Of a stretch of DNA of 64,000 nucleotides, positions 48,789 to 56,211 are shown one piece after another. The DNA is taken from contig JBBQPZ010000002.1 of the NCBI GenBank assembly GCA_038216655.1, positions 186,001 to 250,000 of the forward strand. Reading direction: 5' to 3'. The notes under the pieces were generated by a model. It saw only the letters and a list, made by a program, of their open reading frames with translations. It ran no database searches and was not told the origin of the DNA. Source of the DNA: JAFDWR01 sp038216655 (GTDB taxonomy: Bacteria; Armatimonadota; Fimbriimonadia; Fimbriimonadales; Fimbriimonadaceae). Position 1 is the stretch's first letter; the number at the start of each line of letters is the position of its first letter. The position numbers and the translations under genes were made by a program.

Positions 48789-50339
48789 ATGGAAGCAAAA
48801 CCCCCTTTTATTAAGAGCCCCGGCTTCGTGGCTCTCTGCGCGGGCATCGTTCTTGCCGGTGCCGGACTCGCCGCCTCAACCGGCGCGTCCCACCGGACCG
48901 TGTTGCCCTCACCCTACACGCCCGCGAGTTCACCCGCCGTCTCGATCGCCGCGGAGCGGATGGAGACCCTGCCCGACCTGAAGGCGCTTGATCGCGCGTT
49001 CCAGAAGTTGGCCGACTACGCGGCACCCGCGGTTGTCAGTATCAAGACCGAAGGTAAATCCGACTTCTCGATGACCGGTCAGCAGCAAACCGTTTCCGGC
49101 GAAGGCTCCGGAGTCATTTTGCGGCCCGACGGCTGGATCGTCACCAACGACCACGTCGTCGCTGGCTTCGACAAGGTCACCGTCATCCTCCACGATGGAC
49201 GCGAATTCACCGGCACGGTGCGCCGAGCCCCCGAGAACGATATCGCGGTAGTGAAGATCGACGCGAAGGACCTCCCCACACTCCAATTCTCGGACTCATC
49301 GCAGGTTCATGTCGGTCAACTCGCGATGGCCGTCGGCGCTCCGTTTGGACTTGAGAACAGCGTCACCTACGGACATGTCAGCGCGACGGGTCGCCTGAAT
49401 TCGATTCCCGATCAGCGGACGCGCTCCGTTCGCCGCTACTTCGACCTCATCCAGACCGACACCGCGATCAACATGGGCAACTCCGGGGGTCCGCTGATCA
49501 ACGTCGACGGCCAGGTCATCGGCATCAATTCCGCGATCTTCTCCCTCTCGGGCAGCAGCAGCGGCATCGGCTTTGCGATTTCGAGCAATCTTGCCCGGAC
49601 CTTGGCGGAGACTCTGATCGAAAAGGGCCAAGTCGTCCGGAGCTACACCGGCATCCTGCCCGAATCGCTGAAAGAATACGAGCAGAAGCAGTTGAAGCTC
49701 ACGTCGGGTTCGATCCTGCGTCACGTGGAGAGCAACGGCCCCGCCGCGGAAGCCGGGCTCAAGGCGGGCGACGTCGTCATCCGAGTCGGCACCCTCCCGA
49801 TCAGCAACGAGGTCGACGTGCGCAACTCCATGTTCCGATACACCCCCGGAACGACGGTGCCCTTCGAGATAATTCGCGACGGTCAGCACAAGGTGTTGCA
49901 GGTCAAGTTGGCCGAGCCTCCGAAGGAAAACACGACTTTGCCGCCGACGCAGGACGATCCGCAGCAGATCCCCATTCCCAAGGAGCTCGTTCCGCAAGTC
50001 CCAGAGGGTCACCCCGACCTCAAATCGAAGGACGGCCGCGCCCATCTCGGCGTTCAAGTCCAGACCGTGTCCGACACCCTGCGCAAGCAGTACCATATCC
50101 CCGCCGACGCGGAGGGAGCGGTGGTCATGCTGGTCGAGCCGAACTCGGTGGCAGCTCGCCTCCGCTTGCAACCGGGCGATCTGATCGACAGCCTCGGCGG
50201 TCAATCGGTGAAATCGTCGGAGGATCTGGTCGGCATCCTGGCCGGTATCCGCTTGGGCGATACAAAGTCGCTCTCGTTCCAGCGGTTCGCGGACGGTAAC
50301 GTCCGTACGCGGGCTCAAATCGACGTGACGTTCCGGTAA
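48789..50339 (+). CDS. HtrA/DegP-type serine protease with two PDZ domains
   Basis: A 516-aa protein from ATG 48789. An N-terminal membrane anchor (FVALCAGIVLAGAGLAAS) is followed by a trypsin-like domain with the triad His in WIVTNDHVVAG near 120, Asp in APENDIAVVKID near 150, and Ser in NMGNSGGPLINVDG near 232. Two PDZ domains follow (about 295-385 and 410-505). It degrades or refolds damaged envelope proteins. It is the effector of the sigma/anti-sigma/RseB unit and ends at a strong terminator. The Pro-rich linker between PDZ domains (EPPKENTTLPPTQDDP) is long. Confidence 0.93.
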   Translation: MEAKPPFIKSPGFVALCAGIVLAGAGLAASTGASHRTVLPSPYTPASSPAVSIAAERMETLPDLKALDRAFQKLADYAAPAVVSIKTEGKSDFSMTGQQQTVSGEGSGVILRPDGWIVTNDHVVAGFDKVTVILHDGREFTGTVRRAPENDIAVVKIDAKDLPTLQFSDSSQVHVGQLAMAVGAPFGLENSVTYGHVSATGRLNSIPDQRTRSVRRYFDLIQTDTAINMGNSGGPLINVDGQVIGINSAIFSLSGSSSGIGFAISSNLARTLAETLIEKGQVVRSYTGILPESLKEYEQKQLKLTSGSILRHVESNGPAAEAGLKAGDVVIRVGTLPISNEVDVRNSMFRYTPGTTVPFEIIRDGQHKVLQVKLAEPPKENTTLPPTQDDPQQIPIPKELVPQVPEGHPDLKSKDGRAHLGVQVQTVSDTLRKQYHIPADAEGAVVMLVEPNSVAARLRLQPGDLIDSLGGQSVKSSEDLVGILAGIRLGDTKSLSFQRFADGNVRTRAQIDVTFR

Positions 50340-50354
50340 GCCGACAAGAACAAA

Positions 50355-50394
50355 AAGGTGCCCTCGCCAAATTGGCGAGGGCACCTTGCTTTTG
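50355..50394. terminator. Strong bidirectional terminator
   Basis: The perfect arms AAGGTGCCCTCGCCAA (50355-50370) and TTGGCGAGGGCACCTT (50372-50387) form a stem of about 15 bp, followed by GCTTTT and preceded on the other side by CAAAAA. It serves degP-like (+) and fur-like (-), which converge here. Confidence 0.92.
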
Positions 50395-50406
50395 ATTCCG
50401 CTCCCG

Positions 50407-50892
50407 CTAGTTTCGCGGGGTGCCGGTGATCTCGATCCTGATCGAGGTGACATCAAATCCGGCTTCGCGAGCCTGCTCCTCGATCGACCGCAACAGCGAA
50501 TCGGGCAATCGAAGCTCGTTTACGGTACTGGTGGACTCGCAAATGAGGACCGCGGATCGTTTTCCGCTGCAATCGGCCATCCGACAGGGGAAATATCCGT
50601 CTACCACACCGATGTGATGGATAAGGCCCACATCCTGTAATGTAGATAGTATACGGTACACGCTAACAACGTCGATTTTTCCGCCGCCGCCAATGATCTT
50701 CTCATGGATGGCATAGGCACTCAGGGCACGACTGGTGTCGGCGAGTGCTCGGATCACTTGAACGCGCGGCATGGTGATCCTGTAGCCTGCATTACGCAGG
50801 ATCTTCAGGGCATGCTCTTCATAATTTCGTGCCTCGTCGGGCGGCACCGCCGGGGTGTCCAAGGGACTCTCCAATATGCGTCGGTCTTTCAT
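50407..50892 (-). CDS. Fur-family metalloregulator (Zur/Fur/PerR group), without the CxxC pairs
   Basis: A 161-aa regulator. The winged helix covers about residues 25-90 (HALKILRNAGYRITMPRVQV, IHEKIIGGGGKIDVVSVYRI). The regulatory part has HHIGVVDGYFPCRMADCSG and AVLICESTSTVNEL. The usual structural zinc pairs (CxxCG, and CxxC at the C-terminus) are absent: the first reads CEST and the protein ends TGTPRN, leaving CRMADC as the remaining Cys pair. Metal specificity is therefore uncertain. The start ATG 50892 is preferred to an upstream TTG at 50925. Confidence 0.85.
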   Translation of the reverse strand: MKDRRILESPLDTPAVPPDEARNYEEHALKILRNAGYRITMPRVQVIRALADTSRALSAYAIHEKIIGGGGKIDVVSVYRILSTLQDVGLIHHIGVVDGYFPCRMADCSGKRSAVLICESTSTVNELRLPDSLLRSIEEQAREAGFDVTSIRIEITGTPRN

Positions 50893-51019
50893 GCTGATAC
50901 TTTGTACGACGCTATTCAAACGCAACTTATCACCGATTAGTTCACGAATGACCGAAAATTGCAGAAAGCTGCGATTATGATTTTTTTACGCTTATTCGAA
51001 GGAAATCGCACTTTCGCTC

Positions 51020-51048
51020 TAGACTCAACTGAACTTGCGGTATATGAT
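51020..51048 (+). promoter_or_regulatory. Promoter of the 64-aa protein gene
   Basis: TAGACT (51020-51025) and TATGAT (51043-51048) with 17 bases between them make a reasonable sigma-70-type promoter. It predicts a transcript starting near 51055 with a leader of about 55 nt. The remaining part of the gap (50893-51019) is AT-rich and has no other clear feature. Confidence 0.55.
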
Positions 51049-51109
51049 AGGTTGTCAGTGGCAGGAACCAGGCTTAACGGTCAGGGGAGGGCCGGCTTAG
51101 GAGGGAAAC

Positions 51110-51304
51110 ATGCAGTTCTATAACCTAAAGACTCGTTCGCACGTCGACGTGCCGGAAGGCAATGTTAAGAAGAAGAAGATGATCCGAAAGACGAAGTCGG
51201 GTGAGCAGACTCGCTATGCTCTAATGGCATCGTACGAGGGAACGACTCTGTACAAGTTCATTAATGAAGCTACGTACAAGTCATCGAACGCCGCCGAGGC
51301 GTAA
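51110..51304 (+). CDS. 64-aa basic protein with strong ribosome site, unknown
   Basis: A small protein (MQFYNLKTRSHVDVPEG...) with a Lys-rich centre (NVKKKKMIRKTKSG) and a short hydrophobic/aromatic second half (RYALMASYEGTTLYKFI). No signal peptide. It has the best Shine-Dalgarno in the window (TAGGAGGG seven bases before the ATG), its own promoter and an intrinsic terminator, so it is a free-standing and probably well-expressed gene. The basic centre suggests RNA or DNA binding. I recognise no family. Confidence 0.7.
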   Translation: MQFYNLKTRSHVDVPEGNVKKKKMIRKTKSGEQTRYALMASYEGTTLYKFINEATYKSSNAAEA

Positions 51305-51320
51305 GAGGCTCCATCTTCAG

Positions 51321-51362
51321 GAGAGGGGCGGGTCGACTTCGGTCGAGCTGCCTCTTTTTTTT
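51321..51362 (+). terminator. Intrinsic terminator of the 64-aa gene
   Basis: GAGAGGGGCGGGTCGAC pairs with GTCGAGCTGCCTC (with mismatches and wobble) around a TTC loop, followed by eight T (51355-51362). It lies 17 nt after the stop codon. Confidence 0.88.
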
Positions 51363-51415
51363 GTGCCTCGAGGTCTTGGACTGAACCCCTGGCCGAGACC
51401 TTCGTTATACAGAGC

Positions 51416-52834
51416 ATGGCTCTCCTCACCGAACGGCAGAAATGTGCCCACGTCCTCCGACGCTTTGGACTCGGGGCGAGTGAATCCGAGCTCGATTACT
51501 ATCTGAAGGGCGGTTTGGACTCGGCGATCGACGTCCTGCTCAACTACGAGCAAACGCCCGAGACCTTCGACCTCGACATTGAGTCCTTTGCGAACGCCAA
51601 AAACGGGAACGTGAATCCCAACGCGGTCGCGGTCTGGTGGGCGGCGCGCATGCTGATGACCTCACGCCCGCTCCAGGAGAAGATGACCCTCTTCTGGCAC
51701 GACCACTTTGCTACGAGCGGATCAAAGGTGCAGGGCGGTCTGCTCATGCACAAACAAAACGAGATACTGCGGGCGAACTGCACGGGGAACTTCCGGACCA
51801 TGCTCCACGAAGTCAGCAAGGACCCCGCGATGCTCTTCTGGTTGGACAACCAGTACAACGACAAGGACCACCCGAACGAGAATTTTGCCCGTGAGGTCAT
51901 GGAGCTCTTCACTCTCGGCATCGGGAACTACACCGAAAAGGACATTCAGGAAAGCGCGCGAGCCTTCACCGGCTGGTCCATCGCCCGCGGAAACGGCAGG
52001 GCCATTGGCCAGGATGCGAAGCAGATCAAGCGCGGCTCAGCCGAGTTTGCTTTCCTGCCACGCAAGCACGATTCCGGCGAGAAGACCTACCTGGGCCAGA
52101 CCGGAAACTTCAACGGCGATCAGATCATCGACATGCTCTGCGATCGACCCCGCACGGCGTTCTACATCACCCGGAAGATTTGGGAGTGGTTCGTCTTTGA
52201 GAACCCGGACGATGCACTCGTCAACCGGTTCGCGACGAAGTTCCACGACTCAGGGCTGAACATCAAGCTCCTCCTTCGCAACATCATGCATGCGCCGGAG
52301 TTTTACTCCGATCGAGCCGAGCGAGGCATCTACAAATGCCCCGTCGACTTCTGCGTCTCGACCTTGCGGCAACTTGGAGTCGGGCAGATCGTCGCGCGTC
52401 AAATCGCCGCATCGCCCGCGGATGGGCCAAAGCGGGTGCCTGCCGCGCAATTGACGCGCACCAAGCTGAAGGACATGGGAATGGAGATCCTGTTCCCTCC
52501 CGACGTCTCGGGCTGGGACGGGGGCGCCAATTGGGTTAGCACGGCCACGATGGTCGAGCGGATTGAGTGGGGCTCCGTGTTGTTCGCAAACGCCGGTCGC
52601 GTCAACCTGCGCTATCCGGTGGCAGGCTTGCTAGGAAACAACATGACTCCGCAAGGAGTGGCCGACAAGTTGGTCTCGGTGTTCGATGCTCCCTTGCCGA
52701 AAGACAAAGTGCGTCGTCTGGTTGCCGCGGCCCAGAAGGTTTCCGGAGGAACGGTCACCCCGCAGAACGCGGGCGATACCGCGGCGATGGTCGCCAAATT
52801 GATCTTCGCCTCCCCCGAATTCCAGTTTGCCTAA
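51416..52834 (+). CDS. DUF1800 family protein
   Basis: A 472-aa protein with the DUF1800 layout: AHVLRRFGLGASESELDYYL near residue 12, WWAARMLMTSRPLQEKMTLF (near 78) then WHDHFATS, FAREVMELFTLGIGNYTEKD near 158, ARAFTGW, and LFPPDVSGWDGGANW near 360. There is no signal peptide in this copy. Proteins of this family usually sit beside a DUF1501 (sulfatase-like) gene and are thought to be exported; here the partner is absent. TTATAC ends five bases before the ATG, fitting the leaderless pattern. Confidence 0.88.
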   Translation: MALLTERQKCAHVLRRFGLGASESELDYYLKGGLDSAIDVLLNYEQTPETFDLDIESFANAKNGNVNPNAVAVWWAARMLMTSRPLQEKMTLFWHDHFATSGSKVQGGLLMHKQNEILRANCTGNFRTMLHEVSKDPAMLFWLDNQYNDKDHPNENFAREVMELFTLGIGNYTEKDIQESARAFTGWSIARGNGRAIGQDAKQIKRGSAEFAFLPRKHDSGEKTYLGQTGNFNGDQIIDMLCDRPRTAFYITRKIWEWFVFENPDDALVNRFATKFHDSGLNIKLLLRNIMHAPEFYSDRAERGIYKCPVDFCVSTLRQLGVGQIVARQIAASPADGPKRVPAAQLTRTKLKDMGMEILFPPDVSGWDGGANWVSTATMVERIEWGSVLFANAGRVNLRYPVAGLLGNNMTPQGVADKLVSVFDAPLPKDKVRRLVAAAQKVSGGTVTPQNAGDTAAMVAKLIFASPEFQFA

Positions 52835-52856
52835 AGCCCGGGGAATGGGGAAAAGC

Positions 52857-52878
52857 AGGGGCGGCGGAAGCCGCCCCT
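52857..52878. terminator. Hairpin terminator between convergent genes
   Basis: AGGGGCGGC (52857-52865), loop GGAA, GCCGCCCCT (52870-52878) form a perfect 9-bp stem with a GNRA tetraloop, followed by TGTC and preceded by AAAAGC. It lies between DUF1800 (+) and the S53 peptidase (-). The T-run is weak. Confidence 0.75.
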
Positions 52879-52885
52879 TGTCATA

Positions 52886-54037
52886 TCAGAACCCGGCGGT
52901 GCCGTGGGGCGACCCTACACCGGTGCACCGATCGAAGCCAATTACGCACGGGTTTGAGCCCGCTTGCCCCCCGACGATGTCGTTGAAGAGAGCGTAGTTC
53001 GCGTAGATCGTGCCGTGCTCGTTGAAGCTAGTCGACGAAACGTGCCCGGACAACGTGTAGATGCTGGCCACGATCGGGGAGGAGAGACTCGTTCCACCGA
53101 ATACCATCCACCCGCTTCGAAGCGTGGAAGTGGGCGCGTAAACCGCGCATCCCGTGTTGGGATCGGCGACGGCCGAGACATCGGGGCCGTTTCGGCCCGT
53201 GCCCGTCACGCCCGGGAACCCGGACTGATAGGCAGGAATTCCGTAGAAGCGACTGAGCCCTCCGCCGGTTCCCGACCAAGCAGATTCAAGCCAGCCGCCC
53301 GAGTTCCGGAGGCTAGTTCCGCCGACCGAGACGACATTCTTGCTCATCGCTGGCCATTCGATGGCACCGCCGGTATCGCCTGAACTCGCGAAGTACACGA
53401 CGTTGGGCTTGGCAAAGTACGTGTCATAGCCGGTTTCCCCAGAGAACTCTCCCGATGCCCAACTCATCGAAACCGCGCGAACGTTGGGAAGGTTGGAGGC
53501 CTTCGTGACGCATGCGAGCAAGTTGGTTAGGGTGGCGGAGTTAGCCTCGACGAGGTAGATCTTCGCTCCGGGTGCCATGGCGTGGGCCCACTCGATGTCG
53601 AGCGCCTCTTCCTGGTTCCATCCGACATTGACCGCGGGCGCCGAGCTTCCCTGATAGACAAGCTGGAGGACGGCCCCATTTCCCGTTTCGAGCGGGAGAC
53701 CAAACTGGGTTGAGAAGACGTTGAAATCGCGAACCGCGTTCTTGTAGTGGTACGCATCGACGATCGCAATGGCGGTGCCGGCACCCGACGCGTTGGTCAC
53801 GTTAAGACTGTAGGCGGAACGGATGCTCGCCGGACTGAATCCCGAGGGAGTGGCTTTCGGCTGCATCTGCCCAGGGGTCCCTTGCCACGGCCCGTCGAGC
53901 ACGAGATGGGAAGTGTGAGCGACCCTTCCCGCATCCGAAGCGCGTGCGATGGAAGACGGCGGAACGTAGACGTTGGGGTCCGCGTTCGGGGCTTGGGGCG
54001 CGTTCAGCGCGAGGAAAGCAAGAGAGGCGTTAAGCAT
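52886..54037 (-). CDS. S53-family (sedolisin) serine-carboxyl peptidase without the usual prodomain
   Basis: A 383-aa exported peptidase (MLNASLAFLALNAPQA signal). The sedolisin core starts near residue 68 with FSPASIRSAYSLN. It has AIVDAYHYKNAVRDF near 95, the catalytic Glu/Asp in NQEEALDIEWAHAMAPG near 145, the oxyanion Asp in FASSGDTGGAIEWP near 218 and the Ser in VFGGTSLSSPIVASI near 315. The C-terminal loop GFDRCTGVGSPHG normally carries the calcium site. Sedolisins are acid peptidases made with a prodomain of about 180 residues; only about 50 residues precede the core here. Confidence 0.88.
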   Translation of the reverse strand: MLNASLAFLALNAPQAPNADPNVYVPPSSIARASDAGRVAHTSHLVLDGPWQGTPGQMQPKATPSGFSPASIRSAYSLNVTNASGAGTAIAIVDAYHYKNAVRDFNVFSTQFGLPLETGNGAVLQLVYQGSSAPAVNVGWNQEEALDIEWAHAMAPGAKIYLVEANSATLTNLLACVTKASNLPNVRAVSMSWASGEFSGETGYDTYFAKPNVVYFASSGDTGGAIEWPAMSKNVVSVGGTSLRNSGGWLESAWSGTGGGLSRFYGIPAYQSGFPGVTGTGRNGPDVSAVADPNTGCAVYAPTSTLRSGWMVFGGTSLSSPIVASIYTLSGHVSSTSFNEHGTIYANYALFNDIVGGQAGSNPCVIGFDRCTGVGSPHGTAGF

Positions 54038-54177
54038 GGCGGGGAGATTCTCCGGTGGTGGGATGGTAAGTCCGCGAAGCGCGATTCGACGGCATATTGT
54101 TAAAAGGTCGGCGGGTAAGCCGGAAACAACGAGTCCTGGCGAACGAATAGTTCTCTGATATATCGATAAACCTGTCT

Positions 54178-54183
54178 TATAAT
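54178..54183 (+). promoter_or_regulatory. -10 element of the arabinofuranosidase-like gene
   Basis: An exact TATAAT at 54178-54183, with GGGAGGGCG shortly after it, in the divergent gap 54038-54217. A transcript starting near 54190 would have a leader of about 28 nt. No convincing -35 is present. The rest of the gap holds nothing I recognise. Confidence 0.5.
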
Positions 54184-54217
54184 CCGGGAGGGCGAGTGCC
54201 CTTTCGAGATATATACC

Positions 54218-56164
54218 ATGCGCTTATGGAGAGTCCTTCCTTTTGGTGCAGCGATTGCGCTGGCCGTCGTCGCTGGCGCTCAGCAGACCCAGAACGTGTT
54301 CGACGACTCAACTCATTCCGGTTGGGCGAACTGGAGTTGGGCGACGGTCAACTTCGCGAACTCGACGCCGGTGCATTCGGGGGCGACGAGCATTTCGGTC
54401 AGCGCGGGAGCTTATCAGGCGCTGTTCTTGCATCATTCCGCCTTCGACAGTTCTCTTTACGGTTCGATCTCTTTCTGGGTGAATGGAGGTTCGTCAGGCG
54501 GGCAACACCTGAACCTCCAGGCACTGCTGAACGATGTCTCACAACAGGGAGTCAGCGTCGGCCCGCTCGTCGCCAATTCTTGGACGCATGTAACGATCCC
54601 GCTCGCCAACCTCGGCGTGGCAAACAAGCCCAATTTCACCGGCTTCTGGCTCCAAAACACCTCTGGTTCGCCAGCCCCGACCTTCTACATCGATGACGTC
54701 CAGGTCACGGGAGCGGCCCCGCCAGCGAGCGTGACGCTCCAGATCGATGCTTCCTTTCGTGGCGCTCCCGTAAACCCGCGCCACTTCGGGATCAATGCCG
54801 CGGTGTGGGATTCGCAATTCCCGACGGCGAGCACGCCAGCGTTGCTCCAGGAGATGGGAGCGCGCGCGCTCAGATTTCCCGGAGGCTCGCTCTCCGACGA
54901 ATACCACTGGCAAACCAACACCACGCTGAACAACAACTGGACCTGGGCGACCAGCTTCGATGCCTTCTCACAAAAGGCGGTCGCCGCGGGAGCGGAGATG
55001 ATGGTCACGGCCAACTACGGAACGGGCACCGCCCAGGAAGCCGCCGCTTGGGTCACCTATGCGAACGTAACCAAGCATCTGGGTGTGCAGTTTTGGGAGG
55101 TCGGCAACGAGAACTACGGTACCTGGGAGACCGACGCGAACTCGCGCCCGAACGATCCCTACGTTTATGGCGAGCGGTTCCTGAGCTACTTCAAACTCAT
55201 GAGGCTCGCCGACCCTTCGGTCCGCGTTGGAGCGGTGGTCACGACCGGCGAGGACGATTACGTGAACTACACCGACCACCCCGCGATCAACCCGCGCACC
55301 GGGGTTACGCACAACGGCTGGACCCCGGTCATGCTCACCCGACTCAAAGCAAGGGGCGTGAACCCAGGGTTCGTCGTCTTCCACCGATACGCCCAAAACC
55401 CAGGTGAAGAGGACGATCAATCGCTTCTTCTCTCAAATGACACCTGGGCGGCCGACGTAGCTGCGGTCAAGCAGATGGTCTACGACTACCTCGGCCCAAC
55501 CGCCTCGCGGGTGCCGGTGCTTTGCACCGAGAACAACTCCGTCTCCTCAACCCCGGGCAAGCAGTCGACAAGCCTCGTGAACGCGCTCTTCATGGCGGAC
55601 AGCGTGGCAAGCGCGATCAACAGCGGCGTGCATGGGTTCTACTGGTGGGACCTGCGGAACGGTGGCGGGACTGGTAACAACGACCCGAACCTCTACGGCT
55701 GGCGGACCGCTGCTGACTACGGCGTGCTTTCTCCGAGCAATGAGAAGTATCCGACCTTCTACGCGATGAAGATCCTGAGCCGGTTTGCAGAACCGGGATC
55801 GCAGCCCCTGGCGTCGGCGAGCAGCTACCCGCTATTGTCCTCCTACGCGATTCAGGCGGCGGACGGAACTTTGCGGGTGATGGTGATCAACAAGTCAAGG
55901 TTTAACGCGCTGAACGGGAACCTGCAGATCGCGGGGTACACGCCGGCGGCGGATTATCAGACTTGGAGCTACGGCATTCCCCAGGACACTGCCGCGCAGC
56001 TTGGCGTGGGATCGACCGATCTGACGTCCGGCACAGGTTCAGATGGAGGCACCGCGATGAGCCACTCGTTCCCTCCCTATTCGATCACCGTGCTGAAGTT
56101 CCATTCGACGGCAAACTTTGGCCTACCCGTGAGTCCGCCGCAAGGCTCGCGCGGCGGACGGTGA
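54218..56164 (+). CDS. Secreted glycoside hydrolase, GH51-like alpha-L-arabinofuranosidase with N-terminal carbohydrate-binding domain
   Basis: A 648-aa exported protein (signal MRLWRVLPFGAAIALAVVAGA). Residues about 25-165 form a beta-sandwich domain like a carbohydrate-binding module (SGWANWSWATVNF, YIDDVQVTG). The catalytic barrel starts near 178 (NPRHFGINAAVWDSQFP). The acid/base Glu is in WEVGNENYGTWE near 297 and the nucleophile in PVLCTENNSVSS near 438, the clan GH-A arrangement. A C-terminal beta domain follows. It probably removes arabinose side chains from plant polysaccharide. A 9-bp stem (GTCCGCCGC/GCGGCGGAC, 56133-56159) lies in its last codons. The next gene is GH3. Confidence 0.85.
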   Translation: MRLWRVLPFGAAIALAVVAGAQQTQNVFDDSTHSGWANWSWATVNFANSTPVHSGATSISVSAGAYQALFLHHSAFDSSLYGSISFWVNGGSSGGQHLNLQALLNDVSQQGVSVGPLVANSWTHVTIPLANLGVANKPNFTGFWLQNTSGSPAPTFYIDDVQVTGAAPPASVTLQIDASFRGAPVNPRHFGINAAVWDSQFPTASTPALLQEMGARALRFPGGSLSDEYHWQTNTTLNNNWTWATSFDAFSQKAVAAGAEMMVTANYGTGTAQEAAAWVTYANVTKHLGVQFWEVGNENYGTWETDANSRPNDPYVYGERFLSYFKLMRLADPSVRVGAVVTTGEDDYVNYTDHPAINPRTGVTHNGWTPVMLTRLKARGVNPGFVVFHRYAQNPGEEDDQSLLLSNDTWAADVAAVKQMVYDYLGPTASRVPVLCTENNSVSSTPGKQSTSLVNALFMADSVASAINSGVHGFYWWDLRNGGGTGNNDPNLYGWRTAADYGVLSPSNEKYPTFYAMKILSRFAEPGSQPLASASSYPLLSSYAIQAADGTLRVMVINKSRFNALNGNLQIAGYTPAADYQTWSYGIPQDTAAQLGVGSTDLTSGTGSDGGTAMSHSFPPYSITVLKFHSTANFGLPVSPPQGSRGGR

Positions 56165-56211
56165 GTGGCGTTCAGCTAAGAGGCGGTCGGCTGGAGTAGC
56201 ATGATTCCACC

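Noticed and set aside
56133..56159. Perfect 9-bp hairpin at the end of the GH51-like gene as a terminator
   Set aside because: It lies inside the coding sequence and has no T-run; termination there is doubtful, so it is only mentioned with the gene.
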